Shown here: piece by piece, positions 37,649-50,294 of the stretch
How the letters are laid out: the number at the start of each line of letters is the position of its first letter
Position numbering within the stretch: the stretch's first letter is position 1
NCBI GenBank assembly: GCA_947683625.1
Contig: CANTUR010000537.1
Span: forward strand, 372,001 to 436,000
Direction of reading: 5' to 3'
Length of the DNA: 64,000 nt
From: Mallotus nudiflorus
Lineage: Eukaryota; Streptophyta; Magnoliopsida; Malpighiales; Euphorbiaceae
The notes under the pieces: model-generated
Database searches by the model: none
What the model was told of the DNA's origin: nothing
What the model saw: only the letters and a program-made list of their open reading frames with translations
Position numbers and translations under genes: made by a program

Positions 37649-37766
37649 GATAAATCACAGCTTTGATAATAAAGAAGAAGGCGATCTATAGGCAATCGAT
37701 CGCCTTTTCTTTTCTCTGTTTAATCGCTGCGATCATTTTGATTTTGACTTTACCGAGGATCGATCT

Positions 37767-38723
37767 GTAAGTGCTTTATTTTTTGAATTTCTTTTGGGTC
37801 TCAATATTTCAAGTTTTGCAGATGATCGGTTCATTTTTTAGAAAAGAAGCTTGTTTCTTTTAGTTAAATTGGAAAAGATTTTTTTTTTTTTATGATCGGG
37901 TTTGAGATTATTTGTTTGGTTATAGAGGATTGATTGAGTGTGTTTTCACTTAAAAGTTTTGTTCAAATCTTTTGATTGGTTAATTGTGCAAAAAAAATTT
38001 CATGAACTGATTTAATTGATTGTTAATGTTGCTGTTGGTGTGTTTGATTAAAATTTATTGAATTTGGTTTTGGCAGATAAATAAAGAAGGAAGCTTTTTT
38101 TTTTTTTTTAGAGAATTTGGTTGATTATATTTATATGCATATTTTAGCTACATTTGCTTTATTTTCTTTTGCTAAAAATAGTGTCTTGGATTTTTTGTGT
38201 CTCTGTGTGTTTATGCTGCTTTTAAAGTAAGCAGCTTTGGCTTTTGTTTCTGTTATATTTCTGATTTTATGTCTGTTACCAATTGAAGTTTGTATTATTG
38301 GGATGCTTTTTTTACCCCTTATTTCTGATGGTTTTAGTTTTAGTCACTGATAGTGTCGTTATTGCTGTAATTTGAAATTATATGATTTCATAATTGTAAA
38401 TTTTGTATTAACTGGTTTAGCTTAATTTTGGTATGCTATTTGCTTCTGGGGCTTTATATGAATGTTGTAGTTATGTTTAGTTTCGTGCTCCAGATCATGT
38501 GGGATGTTTTAACTGATGAACTGATTTTGTACTGTCACGTGTATGTGCCCAAATGTAGCATCAGTGGTTTATAACTTGTTTTCTGGATCATTTCTGTGGC
38601 TGTGTAAGGTGTTTTTTTTTTTTTTTTTTTTTTTAAGTTGGCTTTCTGTTTATATTTTGATTATTTGTGAGCTCATATCTCTAAGCTGGCAGGCATTTCT
38701 TATTTTTTCCCCTTTTTCCACAG
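37767..38723 (+). other. 5'-UTR intron of MLK
   Basis: Donor GATCT/GTAAGTGC and acceptor TTTTTCCACAG bracket a T-rich 957-base stretch with long T runs (38612-38634), typical of plant leader introns that boost expression. The open frame at 38543 falls inside it and is not coding. Confidence 0.7.
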
Positions 38724-38757
38724 GACATTTGAAAGGAGATCAGGGGAACTAAGTGGA

Positions 38758-38763
38758 ATGTGA
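38758..38763 (+). promoter_or_regulatory. Start-stop uORF (AUG-UGA) in the MLK leader
   Basis: ATG directly followed by TGA, 17 bases before the MLK start codon. Start-stop uORFs can stall ribosomes; the best plant case is AUG-UAA in the boron-controlled NIP5;1 leader. Whether this one acts is not known. Confidence 0.5.
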
Positions 38764-38768
38764 ATTGC

Positions 38769-38777
38769 ATGGGTTGA
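38769..38777 (+). promoter_or_regulatory. Two-codon uORF (AUG-GGU-UGA) in the MLK leader
   Basis: Second minimal uORF, ending two bases before the MLK ATG. With the start-stop uORF it leaves almost no room for reinitiation at the main start. Confidence 0.5.
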
Positions 38778-38779
38778 GG

Positions 38780-41700
38780 ATGCCAGAATTGAGAAGTGGA
38801 GCCCGAAGATCAAAGCGTCTTGGTGATCTTCAGACTCTACAACAACCTGTCAACCCAGCAGATAATTTTGTACAACCTGTTCAAAACAGGACCAGAAGGA
38901 GAGTTGGTGGCAGAGGAAGGGGGGGCAATGCTGCAGGTGTAGCAAAAGGGGCTTCACCAGCAATACCCACTAGGCCAACTGCTGCAGGAAGAGGCCGAGG
39001 CATTAGGTTGATTGATTTAGATCCAGAACCTTGTGAGGTTGAAGCTGCGGCTATAGGAGCTGCTGAACCTGGTTATAACCGAGTTGAGGTAGTGGCAGAC
39101 AAAGATATTGCAATGGAAGGAGGGAGTGCAGAGAAGGCAATGGGAGTTGAAGAAGAAGGAAGCACAACTCCAGTTCCAGATAGGGTATTTCCCATTTGCT
39201 TGTCATTCCTGTTAAGTTGATTTATACACAGAGTTGCTATTTTTTTTAGTTAAAATGTGATCCGTTCTTGCTTGCATTAAGTAATAAAACTTTCAATAAT
39301 TACATCCTTCCCCTGGGCCTTCTTTAGTTGACACAATTAATTAATAAATTGCTTTTGCTCTTTCAAATGATATGAAATGAGTTATTGAAAATATGTAAAC
39401 AGTGATAATCCTTCTTAACTCTTTGTATAATTGGTCAATGGTCATTGACTGAGTTGGTTAACTTATTTATTTCTCTTGAATTTGTAAAATTTTGATTAAC
39501 CTTTTCTTTGAATTCTTGCGATTCATAACCTTTTTAAATTAGTTTTTCAGTGAAGATAATGTTTCTACTCTGTGTGTAGGTGCAAGTTGGCAATTCTCCT
39601 GTATATAAAATAGAAAGAAAGTTGGGAAAGGGTGGTTTTGGCCAAGTCTATGTTGGCAGAAGGGTAAGTGGTGGTAGCGATAGAACTGGACCAGATGCAA
39701 TTGAGGTATGATTAAAGACTTAATTTTCACTTAATTTTCATGTCTATGGATTTCAAGCTGTAAAAACTTGTATGTTGATGCATTGAGTTTGTACTCTTAT
39801 AGGTTGCATTGAAATTTGAGCACCGAAATAGCAAAGGTTGCAATTATGGCCCTCCTTATGAGTGGCAAGTGTACAAGTAAGTATATAACTTTATATATCT
39901 GAATAGGCGTTTTAAAGATTTCATTCTCCTGAACTTCACATGTTTACAACTTATTACTTGATTCCTCATTTCTTATTAACCTGGTTTCTTTTCTTTTCAA
40001 ATTGTGAAGTTCTCTAAATGGGTGTTATGGAATTCCTTGGGTACACTTTAAGGGTCGCCAAGGGGATTTCTACATTTTGGTGAGTGTTGATTGTGAGCTC
40101 TCTATAATAAAGATGTCTGAATGTACTTGATCTTTCTGAAGGGAATATACTTAAACAAATATTTCAGGTCATGGACATGCTTGGGCCTAGTCTGTGGGAT
40201 GTTTGGAATTCCCTTGGCCAATCGTAAGAAACAGTCTATCTCTAATACATATATATATATATATCTATATATATCTATATATGTGTCTGTGCACACAAAA
40301 AAAAAAAACATATTGGTCATGCTTTTCTTCACCATTTCTTTTTCTGCCCCCTGGCCATTTAATATGCAAGTATCTGCAACAGGATGTCACCAAATATGGT
40401 AGCGTGCATTGCTGTAGAGGCAATATCGATTCTTGAAAAGCTTCACATTAAGGGGTGAGTTTTTGTCTTTGTGCTTTACTTTCCTCAAGTCCCTCTTTTG
40501 TTATCTTTTGCATTTTCTATGAGCTGCAATAAGATACCGTCTCTTACAATGTTGTCTTCTGCTCAAGCAAGGTTTGTGCATGGAGATGTAAAGCCAGAAA
40601 ATTTTTTACTTGGTCAACCTGGAACAGCCGATGAGAAGAAGCTATATCTGATTGATCTTGGATTGGGTATGTTGTCCTTAATGTTAAATGGCCTTAGTTG
40701 AGTCCAAAAATGACAAAATTATGTAAATCTACTTGTTTTTCTTGGCATATATATGTTAAGTTTGCAACATAGTTGAAATTGGGAAAATGCTACTATCTTA
40801 TGGTGTTTTTCTAACACATCTTGTGCAGCATCTAGATGGAAAGATCAATCATCTGGTCAACATGTTGATTATGATCAGAGGCCTGATGTGTTCAGGTTGG
40901 TTAAGTTTTGGCTTTTTATGAAACTTGAGCAATTACGCTTGATCTAGATTATGACACATCTCTTTGGCAGAGGAACAATAAGGTATGCTAGTGTACATGC
41001 TCATTTAGGTCGAACTGGAAGTCGGAGGGATGATCTTGAATCATTGGCTTACACTTTGATATTTCTCATAAAAGGAAGGCTACCCTGGCAGGGGTATCAG
41101 GTGAATTTGTATTACTGTTTATAGTTTTGTATTGAGGATACATTTCAAAAACATCTAACATTATTTCTTTTTATTGTTAATTTACTATTTGTTAAATTGC
41201 AGGGGGATAACAAGAGCTTTCTTGTGTGTAAGAAAAAGATGGCCACTTCTCCGGAGTTGATGTGTTGTTTTTGTCCTGCCCCTTTCAAACAATTTCTTGA
41301 AGCTGTTACAAATATGAAGTTTGATGAGGAGCCTAATTATTCCAAACTGATATCATATTTTGATAGCCTGATTGAACCTTGCACTCCATTAAGGCCAATT
41401 AGAATTGATGGAGCTCTTAAGGTAAATGTATTTATTGCTTCTCCTTGTAGTTGGATATGATGTTCTGACAATGACATGCTGTCTTTCCCCGTTCTTTCCT
41501 ACGTAAATAGGTTGGACAAAAGCGAGGAAGATTGCTTATAAACTTGGAAGAGGATGAGCAACCCAAGAAGAAAATACGATTAGGCAGTCCTGCTACACAG
41601 TGGGTCTCTGTTTACAATGCACGTCGACCAATGAAGCAGAGGTAAATCTGAGCTCATATTTTGCTATTGCTGCTTTTGCTTAAACTCCTAGGCTCCTAGC

Positions 41701-44381
41701 TGCTTATGACATACCAGTTTCCCTCATCCTTTCTGAGCATTGTATAAGCTAGGAAAATGAGTTGATCTATGTTGATCATTGATGCCCTGAGTGACTGAGC
41801 AGGTTTTTTTACTTATTCTACTTGAACTTACTATGTTTCTGATTGGATGTTTTAGTGTCAAATTATCAGTGTGATGATGAGTCTGCCAGTAAACTTTGTT
41901 GAGCCTAGTTTCAATTGAAAAACCATTGTGTATTTTTTAGCTTAACATGGTTGGAAATATTTCTTATTTCTATGTTTTTGGCACAGTTTTCAACATACTG
42001 CCTTCAAATCACTTTTGAGTTGGTGTAATGATGAATCTAATAAATGTGGTTAAGGGTGACTTTTTTCTTTGTTTTCTGATCAGCTGAGAGTGAGACAGTT
42101 CAAAATAAGGGAGATCTAGATGATACAGTGTCAAGATATAGCATCTATAAATCTGAGATAAAAAACAAAATTATCATACATACTAAGTTTAGTGATTACT
42201 GATTTTAGAAATTAGATGTAGATTTGGCAAGTAAGAGATCAGAGCTTTCCAGAAGCAAATGGTGTATTTATAACATCTAGGAATTTTGATCATTATTCTT
42301 AGCCTGTCCACCATATGTTTAACAGAAGTGTTTTTTTTTTTTTTTAATGTTGGCTGATTTCATATTCGCTTATCTGATATTTTGTGATTTGATGGATACA
42401 GATTGATTGCTTTTAATCATTAAGGCATTTCCTACCTCTGTTGGTTGATTAAAAATCAAGTTTGACTAGGAATTTGCATCGAGTGACTTATTCTATGGAG
42501 CATAAAGTTAGATTCTGTATGTTACCATGGACATGCAGACATGGTGTTGAACAGGTCAATTAAGAATGCGAAGTGTCCTCTAGAAAACTGATTGAGATGG
42601 TCGTTGAGGGCAGAGCAATATAATTCTGAGAGAATATGGACCTGTGAAGTAGAAAATGGAGTGCAAATGACCATGAGTGAAAATAATTTAAGGTTGCAGG
42701 ACTGATGGCAATTAGATATGAATCAGAAAATGGAATTGAGGATGACTGCCCTTGAAAATAATTGAAGGTTTAAGATGTCTAAGATTTCAGTAAATATTGT
42801 TGATTGCAGTTTAAGAATTGTGGAAGATTTGGAAATCTGAGGGAGTTTTAGAATCATTATTCATCCAAAATCTTTTACCACTTTATTTCAGTAACATAAT
42901 GAAGAGAATTGTTGTTTCAAACATTGAAGCATCTTTTATCATCAAAGGACCTGTTTAATTTCAATGTCACAAGCTTATTATTGTTATTGTTGGAGTTTTT
43001 TTATGATTGAGGTAGAATGTAGTGGATTGTGGAGGATGATGTGTTTCTTCAAATTTTTTACATGATTTATCATCATACAATGCTTCATTATCAGAAAGCA
43101 TGCACCACTGTGAAAATATCAATTACAAGAAGCATCTTGATTCTATTTTTTTTCTCTTGCTTAGGAGTTAATTGAAATTTTTAATGGAATTGTAGATATC
43201 ACTATAATGTAGCTGATGGAAGGCTGCGCCAGCATGTGGACAAGGGAAATGAAGATGGGTTGTTTATAAGTTGTGTGGCCTCTGCGTCTAATCTCTGGGC
43301 CCTAATTATGGATGCTGGAACTGGTTTCACTTCTCAGGTTTTTGAACTGTCACCTGTCTTCCTGCACAAGGTTGTACCTCAAAAACGTTAACTTCCTATC
43401 ATCTTCTGCTAGTGAACCATTCTTATGAATTATTAACTCCGCATATCATGGTTTTCAGGATTGGATTATGGAACAGTGGGAAAAGAATTTCTATATCAGT
43501 TCAATAGCTGGTGCAAGTAATGGAAGTTCATTGGTTGTCATGTCCAAAGGTTAGTACGTGTTTTTACAACTTCATAAATTGTTATGAATCTACTTTATAG
43601 GTGCACATAATCTTACAAGTTGAGGTAGTTTGCAAGTTATATTTTTCAGATTATGTGATATATATATATCTCTTTCATCTATGCATGCATCTGTGTGAGT
43701 GAACTTTATTAGATGTTTTTGCTGAGAAATTGGATTTTGAAATTTCTGTAATCATGTAGGAACTCCTTACACACAGCAATCTTACAAAGTGAGTGAATCC
43801 TTTCCCTTTAAGTGGATAAATAAGAAGTGGAAAGAAGGCTTTCATGTCACCTCCATGACAACTGCTGGCACTCGTTGGGGTGTGGTGATGTCCAGGAATG
43901 CTGGATATTCTGATCAGGTACAAAATTCTGGAAGCAGTACAACTAATAATTTCCCCATACTGCTAAATGCCTCTATTTCTTTTTTTTACGAAGTTGTATC
44001 TGATTCTCACTTCTGTTTTGAATTTATGGCTAAAAGGTTGTGGAGCTTGATTTTTTGTACCCAAGTGAAGGAATACATCGACGATGGGAAAGTGGCTACA
44101 GGATTACGTCTATGGCTGCCACTGCTGATCAGGCAGCCTTCATATTAAGCATACCAAAAAGAAAAATGGTTGATGAAACTCAGGAAACGCTGCGTACCTC
44201 TGCCTTTCCAAGCACCCATGTAAAGGTAGGTGCTGTGCTTATATCTCATTTGGTAAACATTTTGTTTCAATTCCGTGTCAGATGCTTCTCTACTGTTATT
44301 TTATCTTCATTGTTTCCACAGGAAAAATGGGCGAAAAATCTTTACATTGCATCAATCTGTTACGGGAGAACAGTATGCTAA
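38780..44381 (+). CDS. MLK1/2: MUT9-like casein-kinase-I-type protein kinase (MLK/PPK)
   Basis: Nuclear kinase that phosphorylates histone H3 Thr3 and clock or light-signalling proteins (cryptochrome, PIF3). Sixteen coding exons: 38780-39184, 39580-39705, 39803-39876, 40010-40079, 40168-40223, 40383-40454, 40572-40666, 40829-40895, 40971-41100, 41203-41421, 41511-41641, 43196-43370, 43459-43549, 43760-43917, 44037-44225, 44322-44381. Phases close to 705 residues, as in Arabidopsis MLK1/2. The N terminus (1-135) is basic, Arg/Gly-rich and likely nuclear-targeting ([14 protein letters not shown]). The kinase domain starts at Tyr144 with glycine loop [11 protein letters not shown], catalytic Lys181 (VALKF), HGDVKPEN (271-278, Asp273) and IDLGLAS (Asp296; the CK1-type replacement of DFG). 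[17 protein letters not shown] and the plant-specific C-terminal domain (about 440-705) follow. Intron 11 is 1.55 kb. Start chosen over the two upstream ATGs because only this frame continues, and A at -3 favours it. Intact. Confidence 0.95.
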
Positions 44382-45584
44382 TTTCCAGTGTATATGTGGG
44401 GTGGTGCATCATCGGTATCACCCAGAAATTTTATAGTTTCAAATTTTGAAAGTGGAGGGAGGGTATTTGGTCTGGTTGTATCGTGCAAGTCAAAAGTAAA
44501 TCGATGCTTCTGGTATAGCATGATCTCATATATTGATTGTAAAAGGGAAGGTAAGAGAAATAGAGAAAGACGAGAATTGAGAGCTTGTGCCCCCGAGTCA
44601 AAACCTGAGCTGGTGGGCAATATCATGTTGAAACATTTATATATAATGGTTCCTGATGGTTGCAGCCCACTTGTGCTTCATTACTGTCATTTGTGCTTTT
44701 GCCCATATCACTTGTGTATGCTAGACGGATATAGTGAATTGCAGTCACCTAATCTCAAATCCTCATCATATAAATAGTATTATTAGTACGATATTTTAAA
44801 AATCAGTATATAGCCTGTGCAGAACCAGTACAAATTCTTGATTGATCGTTTTCTAATATAAAACAATAAACTTCAATTATTATTATTATTATTTTTTACC
44901 TTTTTGGTACCAAAAAAAAAAAATTTCTCTTTTAGTCAATCACAAAATTTAGCAAATGCCAATATTCATATACATAAAGAGTGTAGCTAATTAATAAATT
45001 TTATAATTTTACAATTTTTTATTGGATTATTTTGTGATAATATGATTTTAGTATAATAATAATAAAATTAAAATTATAAATGCCTTCGGCCCAAATATAC
45101 AAATTCAGGGATCAATGTGAGAATTTATCCATTTCAATTATGAGGCAAGAAATATCAGAGGATTGGACCAACAGCTTTGTGCCCAGAAGAAGAGGGACAA
45201 AGGGCACAATAGATTGGTTGCTCATGTCTCACACCAAAATGTGAGGCACAACCCCACGATGCCAAAGCGTCACGGGGATCAACATATTACATAATAATTA
45301 TATTGCCAATGTAAATGTATAATATTAAATGGGTAAGGATAAATATAATATTTAATATGCATTTAAAATGAACTATTCATTGATATTGCTTAAATTTTAA
45401 AATTCTTATTTTATTTATTTATATTTTTAATGACAAAAACAAATTAGAATGTATTTTTACTGGAAAAAATTGGTTCACAAAATAAAAGAATAAATTATGT
45501 CAGTTTTGAAAACTGTGTTTAGCAGTAACAACCACAATGAATTGAGTCTTTGGTGCTTTTTAGTTTATATTGCTAATGCCCTAC
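44382..45584. other. MLK 3' region and spacer
   Basis: First 400 bases probably 3' UTR. The open frames at 44378-44777 are unsupported. An (ATT)n run is at 44875-44893. Bases 45100-45290 are less AT-rich, but no gene is recognised. Confidence 0.5.
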
Positions 45585-45667
45585 GTCTAGTATTGGAATG
45601 TCCTGTCAGATGTGTGTGAGGTTCATCAGTTTGATTTCCGAATTTGAGTATAATTTTTTTTTTTTTT
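45585..45667 (+). mobile_element. Decayed SINE head
   Basis: A TGTCAGATGTGTGTGAGGTT stretch followed by AGTTTGATTTCC resembles the inter-box region and B box of plant SINEs; a run of T ends it at about 45667. Truncated and uncertain. Confidence 0.3.
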
Positions 45668-45731
45668 AAAAAACAATTATAAATCTTTATGCTTTGGCAT
45701 AAGGAAATATATGCATGTATAGAATAGAACA

Positions 45732-47835
45732 ATGGCCAAACAGAGCCTACTGTCAGAATCCTTTTGCATATTCTTCTTCTTCTTCATTATGGTCCCTTCT
45801 CTTTGTTGCCCTCGTTATCAGAAAGTTGCCCTCCTCCAGTTCAAATCTTTGTTGTTGGAAAACAGTACTACTTCTGATTCAGACATGGGGTTTCATGGCT
45901 TAGAGTCATTAACTTTGTCTTCTGTGATCTTCATCAGGTGACAAGTCTTTATATCTTCAATTTCACTCCTTCACTAGGCTTGAAACATGCTTTGAACTCT
46001 GATGTTTTAGCTCCAATTTTCCACTTGCAAACACTCACATCTCTCAAAATTTCTTACAATGGCATACAAGGTGAAATTCCAGGATCTGGGCTTGCCAATT
46101 TGACTCGACTTGAAGAACTCTCCATGAAAGGATCACTGGCTTCATTCCTCCTCAGCTGTTCTCCTTGAGGCATTTAGAGATTCTTGAACTCAGTGACAAT
46201 TTGATTGAGGGGACATTAAGCAAGCTCAACTTGCAACTTCTTTGCAACTTGCAAGAACTCTATTTGTCTACTAACTTATTGCATGGAGAGATTCCTGTAG
46301 AGATTGGTAATCGCACAAACTTTCGAGCATTGTCACTTGACAGGAATAGATTTTCAGGAGCAATTCCATCATCACTGTTGCAGTTGCAGGAGTTAGATTT
46401 GTTGGATCTGGGATACAATTTGCTTTCCACGGAGATACCAATTGAGATTGGAAACCTCACCAATATTTCATATCTATATCTGAATGACAACAATTTGTCA
46501 GGAGAGATCCCTTCATCAGTGCAAAAGACGGAGAACTTGGCAGTACTTAATTTAGGAAATAATTTCTCTTCTGCGAAATCCCGCACTGGTTGTTTCATTC
46601 TCTAACTTTATACTCTCTTATACTTTCAAGAAGCAATTTCCATGGATTATTGCCTGAAAATATTGGAGAAGCTAATGCAGTTCAGATTCTTGACTTGTCC
46701 ACCAACAGTTGTACAGGGTTCATTCCAAAATCCATCTCCAATATGTCTACTCTGCTCTTATTGAACTTGTTAGACAACAAACTTTTTACAACCGAGGATG
46801 AAAAGTTTCCAGATTTTAATTCACGTTCTTTATTGATTTATGTGGATCTTTCCTCCAACAGACTCTCTGGTAAGGTTCTTGTGACTTTTCCAGTAAGTGT
46901 AAAAGTGTTTATACTGAGTCAGAACGAGTTTTCTTGTATCGTGCCTGAGGATTTTACTAACTTAAGTGGGCTCAGGTATCTTGATCTTCATGACAACAAC
47001 ATAATTGGTGAAATTCCTGATTCTTGTTCCCAGGTGTCCTCTCTCCAAGTTTTGAATCTAAGAAATAATTCTTTCAAACGGCCAATTCCAGTAGTTATAT
47101 CACATATTACTTCTCTTCAAATTCTTGATCTCTCTAACAATAACCTGGACAGCAAGATCCCACCCAGTTTAGGATGATGCCTCATTAACCATCACTGACC
47201 TAACAAGCAGTCATTATCTAGGATATCCGAACCGATTACAGGACCTGGAAATCTTTTAGAAGAAGTTCAAGCAAGGTCTACCCAACCAAAACCTTCGAAT
47301 GTATACTTTTTTAGACCTATCAAACAACCAATTATCAGGTGAAATTCCTAGCAGTTTAGGTGGTCTGAAAGGTTTGAAGTCATTAAACTTGTCCTGGAAC
47401 AAGCTATCAGGAAAGATACCCACGAGTCTTGGCAATTTACAAAGCTTGGAGAGCCTAGATTTATCCCACAACAATCTCTCTGATGAAATTCCCGAGACAT
47501 TAGCAAAGATCCTGGAGCTTAGTTACTTGGATTTGAGTAACAATAGATTGAAGGGTCGCATTCCAAATGGTCCTGAAATGGACAGGAAGAATGATCCAAA
47601 CTCTAACGCCAACAACAGTGGATTATGCGGGATGCAGATTGGTGTTCCATGCGACAAGCTATCTTCTAAACCAAAGCGAAAAAGAAATACAAACAAGAAA
47701 TGGGAGACATGTTTTTCCTCGGAAATGGCACTGATTGGATATGCTTCAGGATTTTTTTCAACAATTCTGGTTATGTATGTTATCGGCTATTTCAATGTCG
47801 TACCAAGACGATATGTTTCTTTTGGTTTTAATTAG
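45732..47835 (+). pseudogene. Broken LRR receptor-like protein (RLP) gene
   Basis: The pieces add up to a plant RLP: a signal-peptide-like start with a Phe run and SLCCPRYQKVALLQFKSLLL (LRR N-terminal cap), about fifteen leucine-rich repeats of the xLxLSxNxLxGxIP type, the island-like FPDFNSRS region, a second LRR block ending NNSGLCGMQIGVPC, a basic/acidic stretch, a transmembrane segment (MALIGYASGFFSTILVMYVI) and a short tail. The frame changes at least four times: segments at 45732-45941, 45938-46168, 46165-46605, 46590-47177 and 47299-47835 use frames 0, 2, 1, 0, 1. RLP genes are usually intronless, so these are disruptions rather than exons. RLPs sense microbial or developmental signals at the plasma membrane. 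A functional allele elsewhere cannot be excluded. The segment between 47178 and 47298 also carries stops. Confidence 0.8.
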
Positions 47836-47869
47836 CTAGATTCAATACACACTAATAAATATCATGATT

Positions 47870-48461
47870 CTGTAGTATTTTGCTGAAAGCTGCGTCTAAC
47901 ATAAGAGTTAGACAAAGTCCTTGGAGGCCTCCTGATCCTGGCTTTGTCCAATTGAACACTGACGGGGTATGTAAATACACAAGCTATATCGCAGCCGCTG
48001 GTGGCCTTGTGCGCGACAATAACGGTCTTTGGTTAATGGGTTTCTTACATAATATTTGCACTCTTTTAGAAGCTGAGCTATGGGGAATTCTCTCAGGTTT
48101 ATCAGTGGATTGGGAATCGAAATTCAGAAATATATTAATGGAGTCTGACTCTTCTATAGTGGTAGCTGCAATTAAAGAAGATTATCAGTTACTTGGCAAT
48201 TTCAGCCAACTACGTACTGCATCAAATCACCATCTTGTCCCGCCGAAATTGGGTTGTTCATTTCTGTTATATCCATAGAGAAGCTAACGGTAGTGCTGAT
48301 TTCTTAACGAACACTGCTTTGGATGCTGACATGGGTTTACAAGTTTTGCAGCAACCTCTTCATTCCTCAAGCTTTGGGCTCCCTCTTAATTCGGGATAGT
48401 CTGGCTGGGATCTTCCACCTTAATTGTTTTGTTTGGGCTCTTGCCTCTAAAAAAAAAAAAA
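47870..48461 (+). mobile_element. 5'-truncated LINE tail with RNase H domain
   Basis: Encodes the RNase H-like domain found at the 3' end of plant L1-type LINEs: RQSPWRPPDPGFVQLNTDGV with the first catalytic Asp (NTDG), EAELWG for the Glu, ESDS for the second Asp, and REANGSADFL for the last His/Asp motif. A frameshift near 48200-48260 splits the domain. The tail ends in a 13-base A run (48449-48461) after TTTGGGCTCTTGCC, typical of plant LINE 3' ends. Reverse transcriptase and endonuclease are missing, as expected for 5' truncation. It sits 35 bases after the RLP pseudogene stop. Target-site duplication is not convincing. Confidence 0.75.
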
Positions 48462-49678
48462 CCTATCATATGCAAAGCGTTAATAGGGAGACCTCAGCTG
48501 TCCTTTGGGTTGAATCCGGATCAAATCCAAATTAGTTAGTTGTTATAGAATATCGGATATATGGTGCATCATATGTGAAAAAAAAAAAAAAACTTAACAT
48601 TTTTTAATTTTATTTGTATAAATATAGATATACATATTAAGGAAAAAAAAAATCGTGTAGGTGTCAAATGTATAGGAAAATATCAAACTTTAATTTGTAT
48701 ATTTTTAGATATTGAATCTCTATTTAATTTCATAGTAATCATTTAAAATTTTTTTTTGATATTTAAATAATTTAAAATTATTATTTTAATTCAGAATTTT
48801 TATTTTTTTTAAATAATTTTATATTTTCTATACATTTATAAGAAATAAAAATAATTGATTATTATTTTAATTTCGTCCAGTTTAAACATACTTATATTGA
48901 GTGGTATCAGAATCTTTTTTATATAGATACGGATGTTTGTACTGTATTAAGAATTTTTTTTTTAAAATATTATATTTTTATTTTTAATTTATAATTAATT
49001 TTATAAAGCGTGAATTCTAAAAAAAGAATAAATATAAAACTAAAAAAGTCAAATAATTTTTTTTTTTTTGGGATAGAATTTTTAGTGTGAATAAAAATTA
49101 TCAATCATATTAACTTGACTAGTAAAAATAATCTCTTTCTTTCGCAAGTAGAGAAAAATATGGCAGTTCTTTTGGTTTTTAATGAATTAGAAAGAGGAAC
49201 TTAATTAGGTCCATTCAATATAGTTTCTTCTTCGTATCTGGAATTTAGGTTCTATACATGGTCGACAACAGCACCTTTCGCATTACGTTTCCTACGAAAC
49301 GTAAGGAATGGACCCTCCCAAGAAATGTTTAGGAATGAGATGTATAACATTCATTTCCATGGACGATTATAGTCATCGCGACTCGGTTGCATCTCGACAA
49401 AATAATTTTAGAAGTAATTTTATTTTTGTTTTTAATATTAATTAATATTTATTTTTTAAACAAATTCTTTTTTTTTTTCAAAATTTTAATTTTTTTAAAC
49501 TTTTTTTAATCTAAAACCATATATATATAAAAAAAAAAGTAAAGGGACAAAATGTAATTGTTACAAATAGCAACACCATTTTAGATGATACTTGCCACAT
49601 AAGAAATTATTCAATTTCTATAGAGAAGACGTCACTGTCCTGTTAATGGCATTATATTTATAAAAAAGAGAAATAATT
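48462..49678. other. AT-rich spacer
   Basis: No gene supported. A GC-richer stretch at 49250-49400 has no recognisable feature. Confidence 0.55.
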
Positions 49679-49929
49679 TGTTGTGGGTAACCATAATAAT
49701 AGTGCTGTCGTAACCTGTAAATTTACAAAAAATGTAGTCAATAGTTATGTTTAAGATGTGATTCTTGTTTTATTCATGGAGTATAACTAATATATAAATA
49801 CAAGGGGAGATGCACTTGTAGTAAGAGAGTGTAGCAACATGTAACGTGTTATAGAGATAAAATAGCTAGCTAATAGATACATATGAAACAACAGCTAAAT
49901 ATGAATAACTAATCTGGATATGATTGACA
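49679..49929 (-). repeat. 3' LTR of the copia element
   Basis: On the minus strand it starts TGTCAATCATATCC directly after the polypurine tract and ends ...CCCACAACA, giving TG...CA ends and about 251 bases. Confidence 0.7.
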
Positions 49930-50294
49930 CGCCCCCTTAAGCTAAAGGAGGGCTATTGGTCAATTGAAGCTTGTCTCGATAATAAAGGAATAAGGAAGCA
50001 AGCAATGGTTTGGTTAACAGGTCTGCAACTTGATCCGAAGAAGAAAATAGAAACAAGTAGTTGTTTGCTCTGTACTTGGTCATGAATGAAGTGGTAATCC
50101 ACTTCAGCATGTCTGGTGTGTGCTTGGAAGATCGGGTTCGAAGAAAGAAAGACAGCTCTGATGTTGTCACACCAGATGTGTGGTGGTCGATGCAGGGATT
50201 CATCGAGTTCGTGAAGCAAGCAACGAAGCCATTTCAATTCCATACTAATGTTTGCAACAACTTTGAATTTTGATTTTGTTGAAAAATATGCCAT

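Noticed and set aside
38543..38752. Plus-strand frame before MLK
   Set aside because: Falls within the leader intron 37767-38723 and is a Phe-rich translation of a T run.
44378..44777. Overlapping frames after MLK on both strands
   Set aside because: They overlap the MLK stop and its 3' UTR and show no family signature.
47880..48400. Idea that the RNase H domain is a C-terminal fusion to the RLP
   Set aside because: The RLP has its own transmembrane tail and stop at 47835; the RNase H segment has a LINE-type linker and poly(A) end.
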